The notes under the pieces are model-generated. The model was given only the letters and a program-made list of their open reading frames with translations. It had not been told where the DNA came from and did not search any database. A stretch of 7,948 nucleotides of DNA from Gemmatimonadales bacterium (GTDB lineage: Bacteria; Gemmatimonadota; Gemmatimonadetes; Palauibacterales; Palauibacteraceae), in NCBI GenBank assembly GCA_030608825.1, contig JAUWDL010000046.1, positions 1-7,948 of the forward strand. The letters are read 5' to 3'. The position numbers were made by a program, and so were the translations under genes. This document shows, one piece after another, positions 1 through 6,657 of the stretch. The number at the start of each line of letters is the position of its first letter. Within the stretch, counting starts at the first letter, position 1.

Positions 1-2709
1 CTCGGAGTGCTCCCGTTCGGCCCGTCTCACCTCTCGAACCCTCGTCTCCTCCGCGTCCGCCGCCTGGTGAAGCTCGCGGAGCTCCGCATCGGCTCGGCCG
101 AGCTGCTCCTCGAGGCTCGAACGCTTCTCGAGAAGCGAGACCATGGCCTCCTCTCGCTCTTCCGCGCTCCGGCTCAGCGCCGTGGCGAACTCCTTCCTCT
201 CTTCGCGCTCCGATTCGAGCCGGCTTCGCAGGGCCTGGACCTCTTCGAGGCGCAGCTCCATCTGCTTTAGACGGTCCGTCGTGGCCGACACCTCGGACTC
301 GAGTCTGGTCAGGTCCAGCTGCAACTCGTGGAGCTCCGTGCGCCCGGACTCCCACTCGATGGCCGCCCGGCGGGCCCGCTTCCGGGCTTCCGCCACGGAT
401 GCCTCCGCGGCCGCTTCCTTCTCCCGCAGTTCCGCAAGCTCGCGGTCGCGCTCCGTCTGCCGCGAATCGAACCCTCCGACCGCTTCGGTGAGCTCGGCTA
501 TGCGCGACGAGCCCGATTCCTCTTCCTCCTGCAGGCTCTCCAGGCGCGCCGCAGCCGCCTCGCGCCGGCCGTCGGCCGCCTGGAAGGTCCCTCTGACATC
601 ATCCAGCTCACGCGAAATCGATTCGACCCGCGCCTCCCGCTCCGAGAGATCATCTTCCGCCGAAGCGAGCGCCGCCTCCAGCTCCGTCAGCTTCTCATCC
701 GCACGCCGGATCTCTTCTTCCAGGCTCTCCGTCCGCGCACGCAGGTCGAGCGCGCCGCCCCCGCCGGCCTTTCCGAGACGCACGGCGCCGAAACGGTCCT
801 GGCCGCTGCCATCTTCGCATATCCAGGGCTGCTCGCCGGGAGCGAAACGATCCGCCGTCATCAGGTCGCCGAGCAGCGCAGCGGCCCACGGGGCGGCGGG
901 CTCCTCCACCTCGATCTCGCCGAGCAGATCGCCTTGCGCCCCGACCTGCCCGGAGGGCCCCGGTCGAAGCGGAAGCAGTACGAGCCCGCCCTCATCGTCG
1001 CCGGCCTCGAGCCACCCACGAACGGATTCGACGCTCTCCCAGTCCTTCACGAGGACCGCGTTGAGGTAGGGGCCGAGGTGGGCCTCGACGGCACCCGCCA
1101 ACCGTGCGGGCACGTCCAGGTGGTCGACGAGTGGGCCCAAAACGCCCTTCGGGCCATCCCGTGCCTCGAGAAGACTCGTCACGACGGCGGGTCGACTGCC
1201 GCCCGACGTCAGCATCGCCTGCAGGCTCGAGAGTCGCGCTCGCTCGGCCGACTGACTCCCCTGTAGCTCAGCGGCCAGATTCCGACGCTCCCGCCAGGCA
1301 TCGCGGGCGGCAGCCAGCTCGCTGCGGGCCTCCTCGAGCTCGGATTCAACCCGGGCACGGACGCCGGACGCCTCTCCGGCCGCGGCGGTGGCCGTCTCGA
1401 GCTGCTCTTGTGCCCGGGACCTCCGCTCCTCGAGCGCCCGGAGCAGCGCCTGCCGCCTCTCCAGCTCCTTCTTTCTTTCTTCGTCGCGCTGCTCGGCGCC
1501 AGCCCGCTCGGAAGAGAGGGTGCCGATTCGCTGGATCACATCACCATGACGGCCGCGAGCGTCTTCCACGGCGGCCGCCTCGCGCTCCCTGTCCGCCTCG
1601 AGGCGCTCGACCTCGGCAACGAGCCCGACCTCCAGCTCGCGAATCTCCTCCAGCCGGAGTTTCGAGGCCTCGCTCTCCCCGCTGAGACGGTCAACCTCGG
1701 AGCCCAGGGACGCCCGCCTACCGGCCTGCTGGGCCAACTCCTCCTCGATGGATTCAAGGCGCTGCCGGTTGGTTCCCGTTCGCTCGGCGTCCACGAGGCC
1801 CTCGGATTCCAGCCGGTTGAGCCGGTCGCGCACCTCCGACAGCTGATCGGCGAGCTTGCTGCGGCGGCTTCCCTCCTCGGCGACCCGCAAACGGAGCGTC
1901 TCCAGCTCGGCCTCTCGCGCATGAAGCTGAGCTTCCTCTGTCGGCGCCTCGCCCCGAAGGCCCTCGAGCTCCTTGGTGGCGTGACCGATGCGGGCCTCGA
2001 TGTCCGTCAGCCGACCGCCGGCGACCGCGATCTCGAGCTGCAGAAGCCGCTCTCGATAGTGGACGTATCTATCGGCACGCCCACGCTGCCGGGCCAACGA
2101 GCGCACCTTGGACTTCACCTCTCCGACCAGGTCGTCGAGCCGCTGCAGATCGGTCGTCGCGGCCTCGAGGCGGCGGAGAGCCGTTCGACGACGGTCCTTG
2201 TACCTGCCGATCCCGGCTGCTTCCTCGAAGAGCCCTCGCCGCTCCTCCGCACGATCGCTCAGGATCGTATCGATCATCCCCGCCTCGATGATCGAGTAGG
2301 CGTTCGCCCCGAGCCCCGTGTCACGGCAGAGGTCCAGGATGTCGCGAAGCCGGCAGGACGCCCCGTTGAGCCGGTAGTCGCTCTCGCCTCCCCGGTAGAC
2401 CGTCCGCCCTATCTCGACCTCCGAGTAGGGCACGGCGAGCTTGCCATCCTCGTTGGAGAGGAGCAGGGAGACCTCCGCCCGGTGGATCGGACGTCGCTGC
2501 TCGGTACCCACGAAGATCGCTTCGTCCATGCGACTGCCACGGATCACCGTGGGACGCTGCTCTCCCAGGACCCAGCGAATCGAATCCGAGATATTCGACT
2601 TGCCGCACCCGTTCGGGCCGACAATCGCGGTAATCCCGTCGTGGAACTCGAGCTTGGTCTGGTCTGCGAAGGACTTGAAGCCGTGGAGGGTGAGGGACTT
2701 GATCTTCAA
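1..2709 (-). CDS. smc: Chromosome segregation ATPase SMC, N-terminal 903 residues (cut by the left edge)
   Basis: SMC dimers, with ScpA/ScpB, entrap and organise bacterial DNA using ATP. The frame is open from a TTG start to the window edge (903 codons, no stop). Residues 1-14 read MKIKSLTLHGFKSF, the classic SMC opening. Walker A is GPNGCGKSN at 31-39. The R-loop region IRGSRMDEAIF is at 56-66. The Q-loop segment YSIIEAGMIDTIL is near 138-150 and is followed by the conserved RAEERRGLFEEAAGIGRYK. A long Glu/Arg/Leu-rich coiled coil covers about 165-515. The hinge spans about 519-652, starting GPKGVLGPLVDHL and ending in a GGGG turn, and the returning coiled coil runs on to the edge. Families are near 1,180 residues, so roughly 280 are missing, including the signature motif and Walker B. 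The start is chosen because GAGGAG sits 7 bases upstream and TTG overlaps the stop of the preceding gene (TTGA), implying translational coupling. Oddity: the usual Q-loop glutamine is alanine (residue 143). Confidence 0.97.
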   Translation of the reverse strand, partial: MKIKSLTLHGFKSFADQTKLEFHDGITAIVGPNGCGKSNISDSIRWVLGEQRPTVIRGSRMDEAIFVGTEQRRPIHRAEVSLLLSNEDGKLAVPYSEVEIGRTVYRGGESDYRLNGASCRLRDILDLCRDTGLGANAYSIIEAGMIDTILSDRAEERRGLFEEAAGIGRYKDRRRTALRRLEAATTDLQRLDDLVGEVKSKVRSLARQRGRADRYVHYRERLLQLEIAVAGGRLTDIEARIGHATKELEGLRGEAPTEEAQLHAREAELETLRLRVAEEGSRRSKLADQLSEVRDRLNRLESEGLVDAERTGTNRQRLESIEEELAQQAGRRASLGSEVDRLSGESEASKLRLEEIRELEVGLVAEVERLEADREREAAAVEDARGRHGDVIQRIGTLSSERAGAEQRDEERKKELERRQALLRALEERRSRAQEQLETATAAAGEASGVRARVESELEEARSELAAARDAWRERRNLAAELQGSQSAERARLSSLQAMLTSGGSRPAVVTSLLEARDGPKGVLGPLVDHLDVPARLAGAVEAHLGPYLNAVLVKDWESVESVRGWLEAGDDEGGLVLLPLRPGPSGQVGAQGDLLGEIEVEEPAAPWAAALLGDLMTADRFAPGEQPWICEDGSGQDRFGAVRLGKAGGGGALDLRARTESLEEEIRRADEKLTELEAALASAEDDLSEREARVESISRELDDVRGTFQAADGRREAAAARLESLQEEEESGSSRIAELTEAVGGFDSRQTERDRELAELREKEAAAEASVAEARKRARRAAIEWESGRTELHELQLDLTRLESEVSATTDRLKQMELRLEEVQALRSRLESEREERKEFATALSRSAEEREEAMVSLLEKRSSLEEQLGRADAELRELHQAADAEETRVREVRRAEREHSE

Positions 2710-4100
2710 CGCGGCTCTCCTCGTCTAGGCACAAGTTCGGCGTCCACGCCGGCTTCCGTGAGCTGCGCACGCAGCGCGGCGGCAGCTTCGCTCCGCTCGT
2801 ACGCGCCCGCGTAAACCTGATGGACGGTATCGCCCGCCGCCACCAGCGGGATCGTGTAGGCCCAGATCCCGCTCTCGAGCAGCTCTCGCTCGGCCGCCCG
2901 GGCGGCGTCGCGGCTCGCGTGCACCGACAGAAGGTAGCCCAGGGAGGCCGGCCTGATGTCCCAGTTGCTGATGGCCTCCTTGATTCCACGTCCCATCAGC
3001 TCGCCCATGAGCGCGCGGGCCGAATCCCGCGTCGGGAGTGCGCCCGCAAAGAGTCGGTGATAAGTCTTTTCTCGCACCTGCGTCGGGACGACGAAGAAGA
3101 GGATCGAGCCATCGGAGACGCTCCGGGCCCGCGCGAACGCGTCCGAGCGCCTGGCGTAGCTGGCAACGAGAACCGAGAACGGCAACTCCGGCCCGGTCCC
3201 CGCGGCGACGGCGTCCGCGATGGTCATCAGCGCCTCGGCCGATGGGCCGCCCTCTCTCTCCGTCGACGCCTCGCCCTGGTCCTCCGCAGACGCGCTGCCG
3301 TCCCCTGCCGCGATCCCCACATCGATCGCCTCCGTCGACACGGCCGCGGCCGGCAGCGTGCCCTCGGTCGAGGAACGGGTCACGACGCGGGCGAGAAGCC
3401 ACCAGCCGGCCAGGAGCGCGACGAGAGCGGCACCCGCGACGGCGAACCGTGGTAGCGGCAAGCGCTGCTTCAGTTTATGCCGCCCCCAACGGCCCCGCTC
3501 CAGCATCGCTTCCGCCGGCATCGCAACCGCCGGCATCGCGTCCTCCGGCATCGCGTCCTCAGGCATCGAGCCCTCGGACATCGTGTCCGCCATCGTGTCC
3601 GCCGACATCGAATCCGGGCGAGCGGGAGGTGAGGACGGGGCGGCCAGACCAGCGATCTCCAGGTCCATGTCGAACCACTCGGCCGGCAGGCCGCCGCGAT
3701 CGCCAGCCATGACCACGAGGAGCGTGCCTCCGGCTGCCCGCACACGCTCGATCAGCGAGCGGATACCGGAAGGAGAAGGGGGCTCCGATGAGCCGCCGAG
3801 GGGCAGGTACAGGAAGCGTCGCTCGGGAGACCGGTGCGTAACGTCGGTGAGCTTCGCCTCTCCGGAGAGAACCTCGGCCAGGCCGGGGGCGTCGGCGGTA
3901 CCCAACCCCTCGTCCAACGCCTCACCGGCGACGCCGAGCCCCAGCACGAGGGTCCGGCCTCTCTGCTCCGCGATGCCCGTTGCCACCTCCACGACGGCCC
4001 GGGACAGTCCCGGTACCTCATCCGACAGAAGGGCGATGATCCGTGCATCGGCCGGAAGCCGCGTCGCCGCTCTCAACCCACCGTCTCGCTCGGAATCCAC
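2706..4100 (-). CDS. Membrane-anchored protein with degenerate P-loop (BY-kinase/ParA-like) domain and two SPOR-like domains
   Basis: A 464-residue protein. Residues about 18-155 resemble the fold of CpsD/ParA-type P-loop ATPases: an initial strand ARIIALL, a helix, a second strand RTLVLGLG, then APGLAEVLSGEAKLTDV and a strand RRFLYLPLGG, which match the PGL..VL.GE..L.DV...LPAG pattern of tyrosine autokinases. The Walker A lysine/serine is absent (SDEVPGLSRAV), as are the A' and B aspartates, so ATP hydrolysis is unlikely. Residues 164-200 are a Met-containing pentapeptide-like linker. A basic stretch (RWGRHKLKQR) and a TM helix at about 219-239 place the N-domain in the cytoplasm and the C-terminus in the periplasm. 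An acidic/Ala linker then leads to two SPOR-like repeats, about 306-375 and 386-458; the second contains VHQVYAGAY. SPOR domains bind denuded septal peptidoglycan. The start is GTG, 9 bases after the preceding stop, with no clear Shine-Dalgarno; TTG at 4076 is an alternative. Gene confidence is high; the domain interpretation is by eye and the role (division-site scaffold?) is inferred. Confidence 0.85.
   Translation of the reverse strand: MDSERDGGLRAATRLPADARIIALLSDEVPGLSRAVVEVATGIAEQRGRTLVLGLGVAGEALDEGLGTADAPGLAEVLSGEAKLTDVTHRSPERRFLYLPLGGSSEPPSPSGIRSLIERVRAAGGTLLVVMAGDRGGLPAEWFDMDLEIAGLAAPSSPPARPDSMSADTMADTMSEGSMPEDAMPEDAMPAVAMPAEAMLERGRWGRHKLKQRLPLPRFAVAGAALVALLAGWWLLARVVTRSSTEGTLPAAAVSTEAIDVGIAAGDGSASAEDQGEASTEREGGPSAEALMTIADAVAAGTGPELPFSVLVASYARRSDAFARARSVSDGSILFFVVPTQVREKTYHRLFAGALPTRDSARALMGELMGRGIKEAISNWDIRPASLGYLLSVHASRDAARAAERELLESGIWAYTIPLVAAGDTVHQVYAGAYERSEAAAALRAQLTEAGVDAELVPRRGEPR
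2717..2722 (-). promoter_or_regulatory. Ribosome binding site of smc
   Basis: GAGGAG lies inside the last codons of the upstream gene and ends 7 bases before the TTG start of smc. It is the strongest support for this non-ATG start, together with the conserved SMC N-terminus that follows immediately. Confidence 0.8.
3504..3608 (-). repeat. 15-bp tandem repeat (in-frame minisatellite) coding the Met-rich linker
   Basis: On the + strand the trinucleotide CAT recurs at 3504, 3519, 3534, 3549, 3564 and 3579 with an exact 15-base step, then at 3591 (12-base step) and 3606. The core unit is close to GGCATCGCGTCCTCC. Each unit encodes five residues containing one Met, for example MPEDA twice in a row followed by MPAVA and MPAEA. 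The period is a multiple of three, so unit gain or loss would keep the frame. It lies in the cytoplasmic linker just before the transmembrane helix. Confidence 0.9.
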
Positions 4101-4109
4101 GGATTCAAC

Positions 4110-5738
4110 TTAACGCGAATCGGGCTGCAGTTCCCCCTCGGCCCCGGCAGTCAACTCGATGACCCACGCGTCCAGGTCGCGCTCGCGGCGGAGCTGACGG
4201 GCGGAGGCTTCGGCCCTCTCTCTAACCGGATACGGTCCGACGAGAGCTCGGTACCACATCTCACCGCCGTCATCGCGTCGTCTCTGGACGGCTGTCGGAT
4301 AGCCGCTGCGCGCCAACGCCCCCACGAGCTCGATCACGCCGCCCGCCGTGCGCGACGCCACGGCGACCGCATAGTACCCCGCAGCGGGAGCTGTAAAGGA
4401 GAGACCGATCGAATCCGCCAAAGCATCTCCGGCCATCGCCGCTTCGATCTCTCCAGCTCCGATCGTGTCCCCCGAGGCATCGGCCAGGACGTCTGCGGGC
4501 GTGCCCTCGTCATCCGAGTCCCTCCCGGGTGTCACCGAGCCGGCCGGCGAATCGGATCCGCGGTCGTCCTCGTCTTCCTGACCCCGCTCCGAGGCGAGGC
4601 GCGCCGAGGATGGGCTCCAGCGCACCGGCAGCCACCAGGCCTCTGCCGGACCGTCGATGGCCTCGAGGATCACCTCCGCCTTCGCGCCGCTCCGCACCCG
4701 AGCCACGTAGAGCGAGTCGCCACGAGCGGCCAGGACGTCGCCGCTGGGCAGGCCAAGCGGGAGGTCCGCTCTCCAGTCGACCGGCAGACGGGCGGGCGGA
4801 GCGCCGCTCAGCGAGACCCTGTAAACGCCCTCCGATCCCACCGCCAGCAGCTGCTGGCCATAGATGCCCGGACGGAGCTCGCTGACCTCGCCCGGGAGCC
4901 TGGCCAGATCCCGCCGGTTCCCGTTGATCCGGTTTACAGCCTCGATCCGGCCACCCGAGTGCGCCACGTAGAACTCGTGCGACGAGCCGGAGATCGCGAT
5001 CGCACTCACGGGGCGTCGGAATTCGTGCCGTCCCACCTCCTCGAGCTCGGGGATGCGGATGACCACGACCTCCCGACCATCCGCAGTGGGAAACAGGACG
5101 TTCCTTCCCCACGCCGTCATGTGGCCGGGCGCCCGGACCGTCAAGCCCCTCTCCGACACGATCTCGGAGCCCTCGTTCAAGGCGAGGAGGACCGGTCCGT
5201 TCTCGCCCTGAGTGAGCGCCACGATGCCTCCGTCCGGCGCGGGAGCCGCCCAGATCACCGGAGCCGGAGCCGTGTACCTCCGCTCACCGGCTTCATCCGA
5301 GACGATAATCCGGTCCTCGGCCCAGAAGGCGGCGGCCCCATCGATCGCACTCCAGTCGGCACCCGACTCCACGTCGCCCAGTGCGTCCGCCCGCTCGTTC
5401 TCCAGATCCCAGCGATAGGTCGCTCCGCCTGGAACGCTGAACAGGAGCGATCGCGCACCTATCGCGCCAACCGTCTCGATCGCCGGAAGACGTTCCTCCC
5501 GCTTCCATACGACCAGGGATGGATCGGCTGCCGCACGCAGCTCGGGACGATCGCCCGACCGGCTCAGCGCGAGCAGTCCGGCCTCGGCCAACCAGTCCCC
5601 CACGACGAGGCTCTCAGCGGCGTAGGCCCGCTCCGTTGCCGCGTCGTCACCCGAAGCTCCGCATGCCGAGATCGTCAGGGACGCCAAACAAGCCGCGAAA
5701 GCCCGAGCAAGGTGGTGTCGGCCGGAGGGCCGCCGCAT
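4110..5738 (-). CDS. SPOR-domain lipoprotein with beta-propeller-like central region
   Basis: A 542-residue envelope protein. The N-terminus has a basic region (MRRPSGRHH), a hydrophobic stretch and a lipobox ISAC with Cys26, so it is probably a lipidated export substrate. Residues about 40-375 contain repeated short beta-rich segments with Gly/Asp turns (for example WAAPAPDGGIVALT and AISGSSHEFYVAHSGGRIEAV), which suggests a WD/PQQ-like propeller; I could not count blades reliably. A Ser/Asp/Glu-rich linker covers about 383-450. A SPOR domain follows at about 454-529 (GYYAVAVASR...MWYRALVGPYPVRERAEASARQL), the family that binds glycan strands stripped of stem peptides at division septa. I chose ATG at 5738 over upstream in-frame starts because it begins the signal peptide, lies 2 bases after the rsfS stop, and has GAGGA 9 bases upstream. 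The next gene also ends in SPOR-like repeats, so the two may act together at the septum. The specific function is unknown. Confidence 0.87.
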   Translation of the reverse strand: MRRPSGRHHLARAFAACLASLTISACGASGDDAATERAYAAESLVVGDWLAEAGLLALSRSGDRPELRAAADPSLVVWKREERLPAIETVGAIGARSLLFSVPGGATYRWDLENERADALGDVESGADWSAIDGAAAFWAEDRIIVSDEAGERRYTAPAPVIWAAPAPDGGIVALTQGENGPVLLALNEGSEIVSERGLTVRAPGHMTAWGRNVLFPTADGREVVVIRIPELEEVGRHEFRRPVSAIAISGSSHEFYVAHSGGRIEAVNRINGNRRDLARLPGEVSELRPGIYGQQLLAVGSEGVYRVSLSGAPPARLPVDWRADLPLGLPSGDVLAARGDSLYVARVRSGAKAEVILEAIDGPAEAWWLPVRWSPSSARLASERGQEDEDDRGSDSPAGSVTPGRDSDDEGTPADVLADASGDTIGAGEIEAAMAGDALADSIGLSFTAPAAGYYAVAVASRTAGGVIELVGALARSGYPTAVQRRRDDGGEMWYRALVGPYPVRERAEASARQLRRERDLDAWVIELTAGAEGELQPDSR

Positions 5739-5740
5739 CC

Positions 5741-6154
5741 TCAGAGGTCCTCGAGGGAGACCTGCGGCGCGTCTCCCCACAAGCGTTCGAGCTGATAGAA
5801 ATCGCGGACCGCGGGCAAGAAGATGTGGAGCACGACGTTGATGAAATCGATCAGGATCCAGCGCCCGGCGGTCTGTCCTTCGACGCCCGCCGGTCGGACC
5901 CCGTGCTGGCGGGTGTGCTGGAGCACGTTGTCGGCGATAGCTCGGGTATGCACGTCCGAGTCCCCTGAAACGATGACGAAATAATCGGTCGCGTCGGACA
6001 GCTGGCGAAGATCCAGGACGAGGCCGGCGCGCGCGTTTCGCTCGAGCGCGGCCACCGTCAGCTGAGACAACTCGGCCGGAACCGCTCCCTCGCTCCCGAC
6101 CAGAGTGGCGAGGCGCTCCTCGAGCGGTGTCGGAACGGGCGTGGGAGCTACCAA
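5741..6154 (-). CDS. rsfS: Ribosomal silencing factor RsfS (YbeB/Iojap family)
   Basis: RsfS binds uL14 on the 50S subunit and blocks subunit joining when nutrients are scarce. The family core is clear: AGLVLDLRQLSDATDYFVIV, then SGDSDVHTRAIADNV, GVEG, and WILIDFINVVLHIF with the closing RDFYQLERLWGD. The start is uncertain because there is no ATG. TTG at 6154 is the first in-frame candidate after an upstream stop and gives 137 residues, with a Pro-rich N-terminus and no good Shine-Dalgarno. TTG at 6070, preceded by GAGGGAG, gives 109 residues, closer to the usual 105-120. The gene follows rplI by about 19 bases (or about 100 with the short start). In many bacteria rsfS follows nadD, so its place behind a 50S protein gene is a less familiar but logical context. 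Confidence 0.92.
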   Translation of the reverse strand: MVAPTPVPTPLEERLATLVGSEGAVPAELSQLTVAALERNARAGLVLDLRQLSDATDYFVIVSGDSDVHTRAIADNVLQHTRQHGVRPAGVEGQTAGRWILIDFINVVLHIFLPAVRDFYQLERLWGDAPQVSLEDL

Positions 6155-6173
6155 GCCCCGGCCATCCGCTGCG

Positions 6174-6623
6174 TCACTCCTCGGCGACCACCCAGACCGT
6201 CAGCTCGGGCCGTACGTCCGCGTGCAAACGCACGGGCACTCGGAAGACGCCCAGCTCCTTGATCGGCTCTTCCAGTATGATGTCCCGACGGTCGATCGTG
6301 ACGCCCTCATTGGCGAGCTGCTCGGCAATGTCGACGGTCGTGACCGAGCCGAACAGCTTTCCCTCCTCGCCAGCTTTGACCTTGAAGGACACGGACCGCC
6401 CCTCCAGCTCCGCCGCCAGGCCTTCCGCCCTGTCCTTCTGCTGGTCCAGGCTCACCTGAGCTTGCTGGTGCTCGCCCTCGAGCCGGCGCACGTTGCCCTC
6501 GGAGGCCGCGTAGGCGAGCCCCTGCGGGATCAGGTAGTTCCGGGCGTAGCCGGGCTTCACATCGACGACGTCTCCGGCTCCGCCGAGGTCCGCGACATCC
6601 GTCCTGAGTATCACTTGAGTCAT
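6174..6623 (-). CDS. rplI: 50S ribosomal protein L9 (bL9)
   Basis: A 149-residue protein of normal bL9 length. bL9 binds 23S rRNA near the L1 stalk and reaches toward the neighbouring ribosome, helping frame maintenance and fidelity. The N-terminal domain (about 1-52) carries the family signature GDVVDVKPGYARNYLIPQGL. A long charged helix (about 48-76) joins it to the C-terminal domain with KLFGSVTTVDIAEQL, then DIILEEPIKELGVFRVPVRLH and a final strand ELTVWVVAEE. ATG at 6623 fits the family start (MTQVILRTDVADLG). No strong Shine-Dalgarno is visible; the 30-base gap to the upstream gene contains a small direct repeat instead. The neighbours rpsR and DUF2232 support the call. Confidence 0.97.
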   Translation of the reverse strand: MTQVILRTDVADLGGAGDVVDVKPGYARNYLIPQGLAYAASEGNVRRLEGEHQQAQVSLDQQKDRAEGLAAELEGRSVSFKVKAGEEGKLFGSVTTVDIAEQLANEGVTIDRRDIILEEPIKELGVFRVPVRLHADVRPELTVWVVAEE

Positions 6624-6635
6624 GGTATCAGCACC

Positions 6636-6657
6636 GTTTGCTTACCTGTTTGCTTAC
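6636..6657 (-). repeat. Short tandem direct repeat at the DUF2232/rplI junction
   Basis: The 10-mer GTTTGCTTAC occurs on the + strand at 6636-6645 and again at 6648-6657, a 12-base period. On the coding (minus) strand each copy contains TAA. The first is the stop of the membrane-protein gene, and the second lies exactly 12 bases later in the same frame, acting as a backup stop. It occupies most of the rplI leader where a Shine-Dalgarno would be expected. Confidence 0.85.

Noticed and set aside
1..2709. Possible frameshift in smc
   Set aside because: The frame was read from the start through the Walker A, Q-loop, hinge and to position 1, and no stop or loss of coiled-coil character was found in the stretches checked; conserved blocks stay in one frame.
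1408..2814. A 468-codon open frame on the + strand opposite smc
   Set aside because: It is antisense to clearly conserved SMC sequence including the ATPase head, and shows no family similarity. It is a GC-driven shadow frame.
2725..3402. Alternative minus-strand frame inside the SPOR/P-loop gene (225 codons)
   Set aside because: It reads as Gly/Arg-rich low-complexity sequence in the shifted frame, while the main frame holds a membrane helix and SPOR-like repeats.
3504..3608. Regular repeats considered as a CRISPR array
   Set aside because: The units are 15 bases, directly adjacent without spacers, and translate in frame as a protein linker.
4093..4106. Inverted repeat GAATCC-AC-GGATTC around the GTG start of the P-loop/SPOR gene
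   Set aside because: The 2-base loop is too small for an RNA hairpin with all pairs formed, and a 6-base arm is easily found by chance. It could be an operator, but nothing else supports that.
5739..5780. An upstream start of the SPOR lipoprotein at 5780
   Set aside because: It would overlap the end of rsfS and add 14 residues in front of the signal peptide. ATG at 5738 has a ribosome site and gives a normal lipoprotein leader.
3834..5795. A 653-codon open frame on the + strand opposite the SPOR lipoprotein gene
   Set aside because: Its translation is Arg/Pro/His-rich with no recognisable domain, and it lies antisense to a gene with a signal peptide and SPOR domain. Long antisense frames are expected at this GC content.
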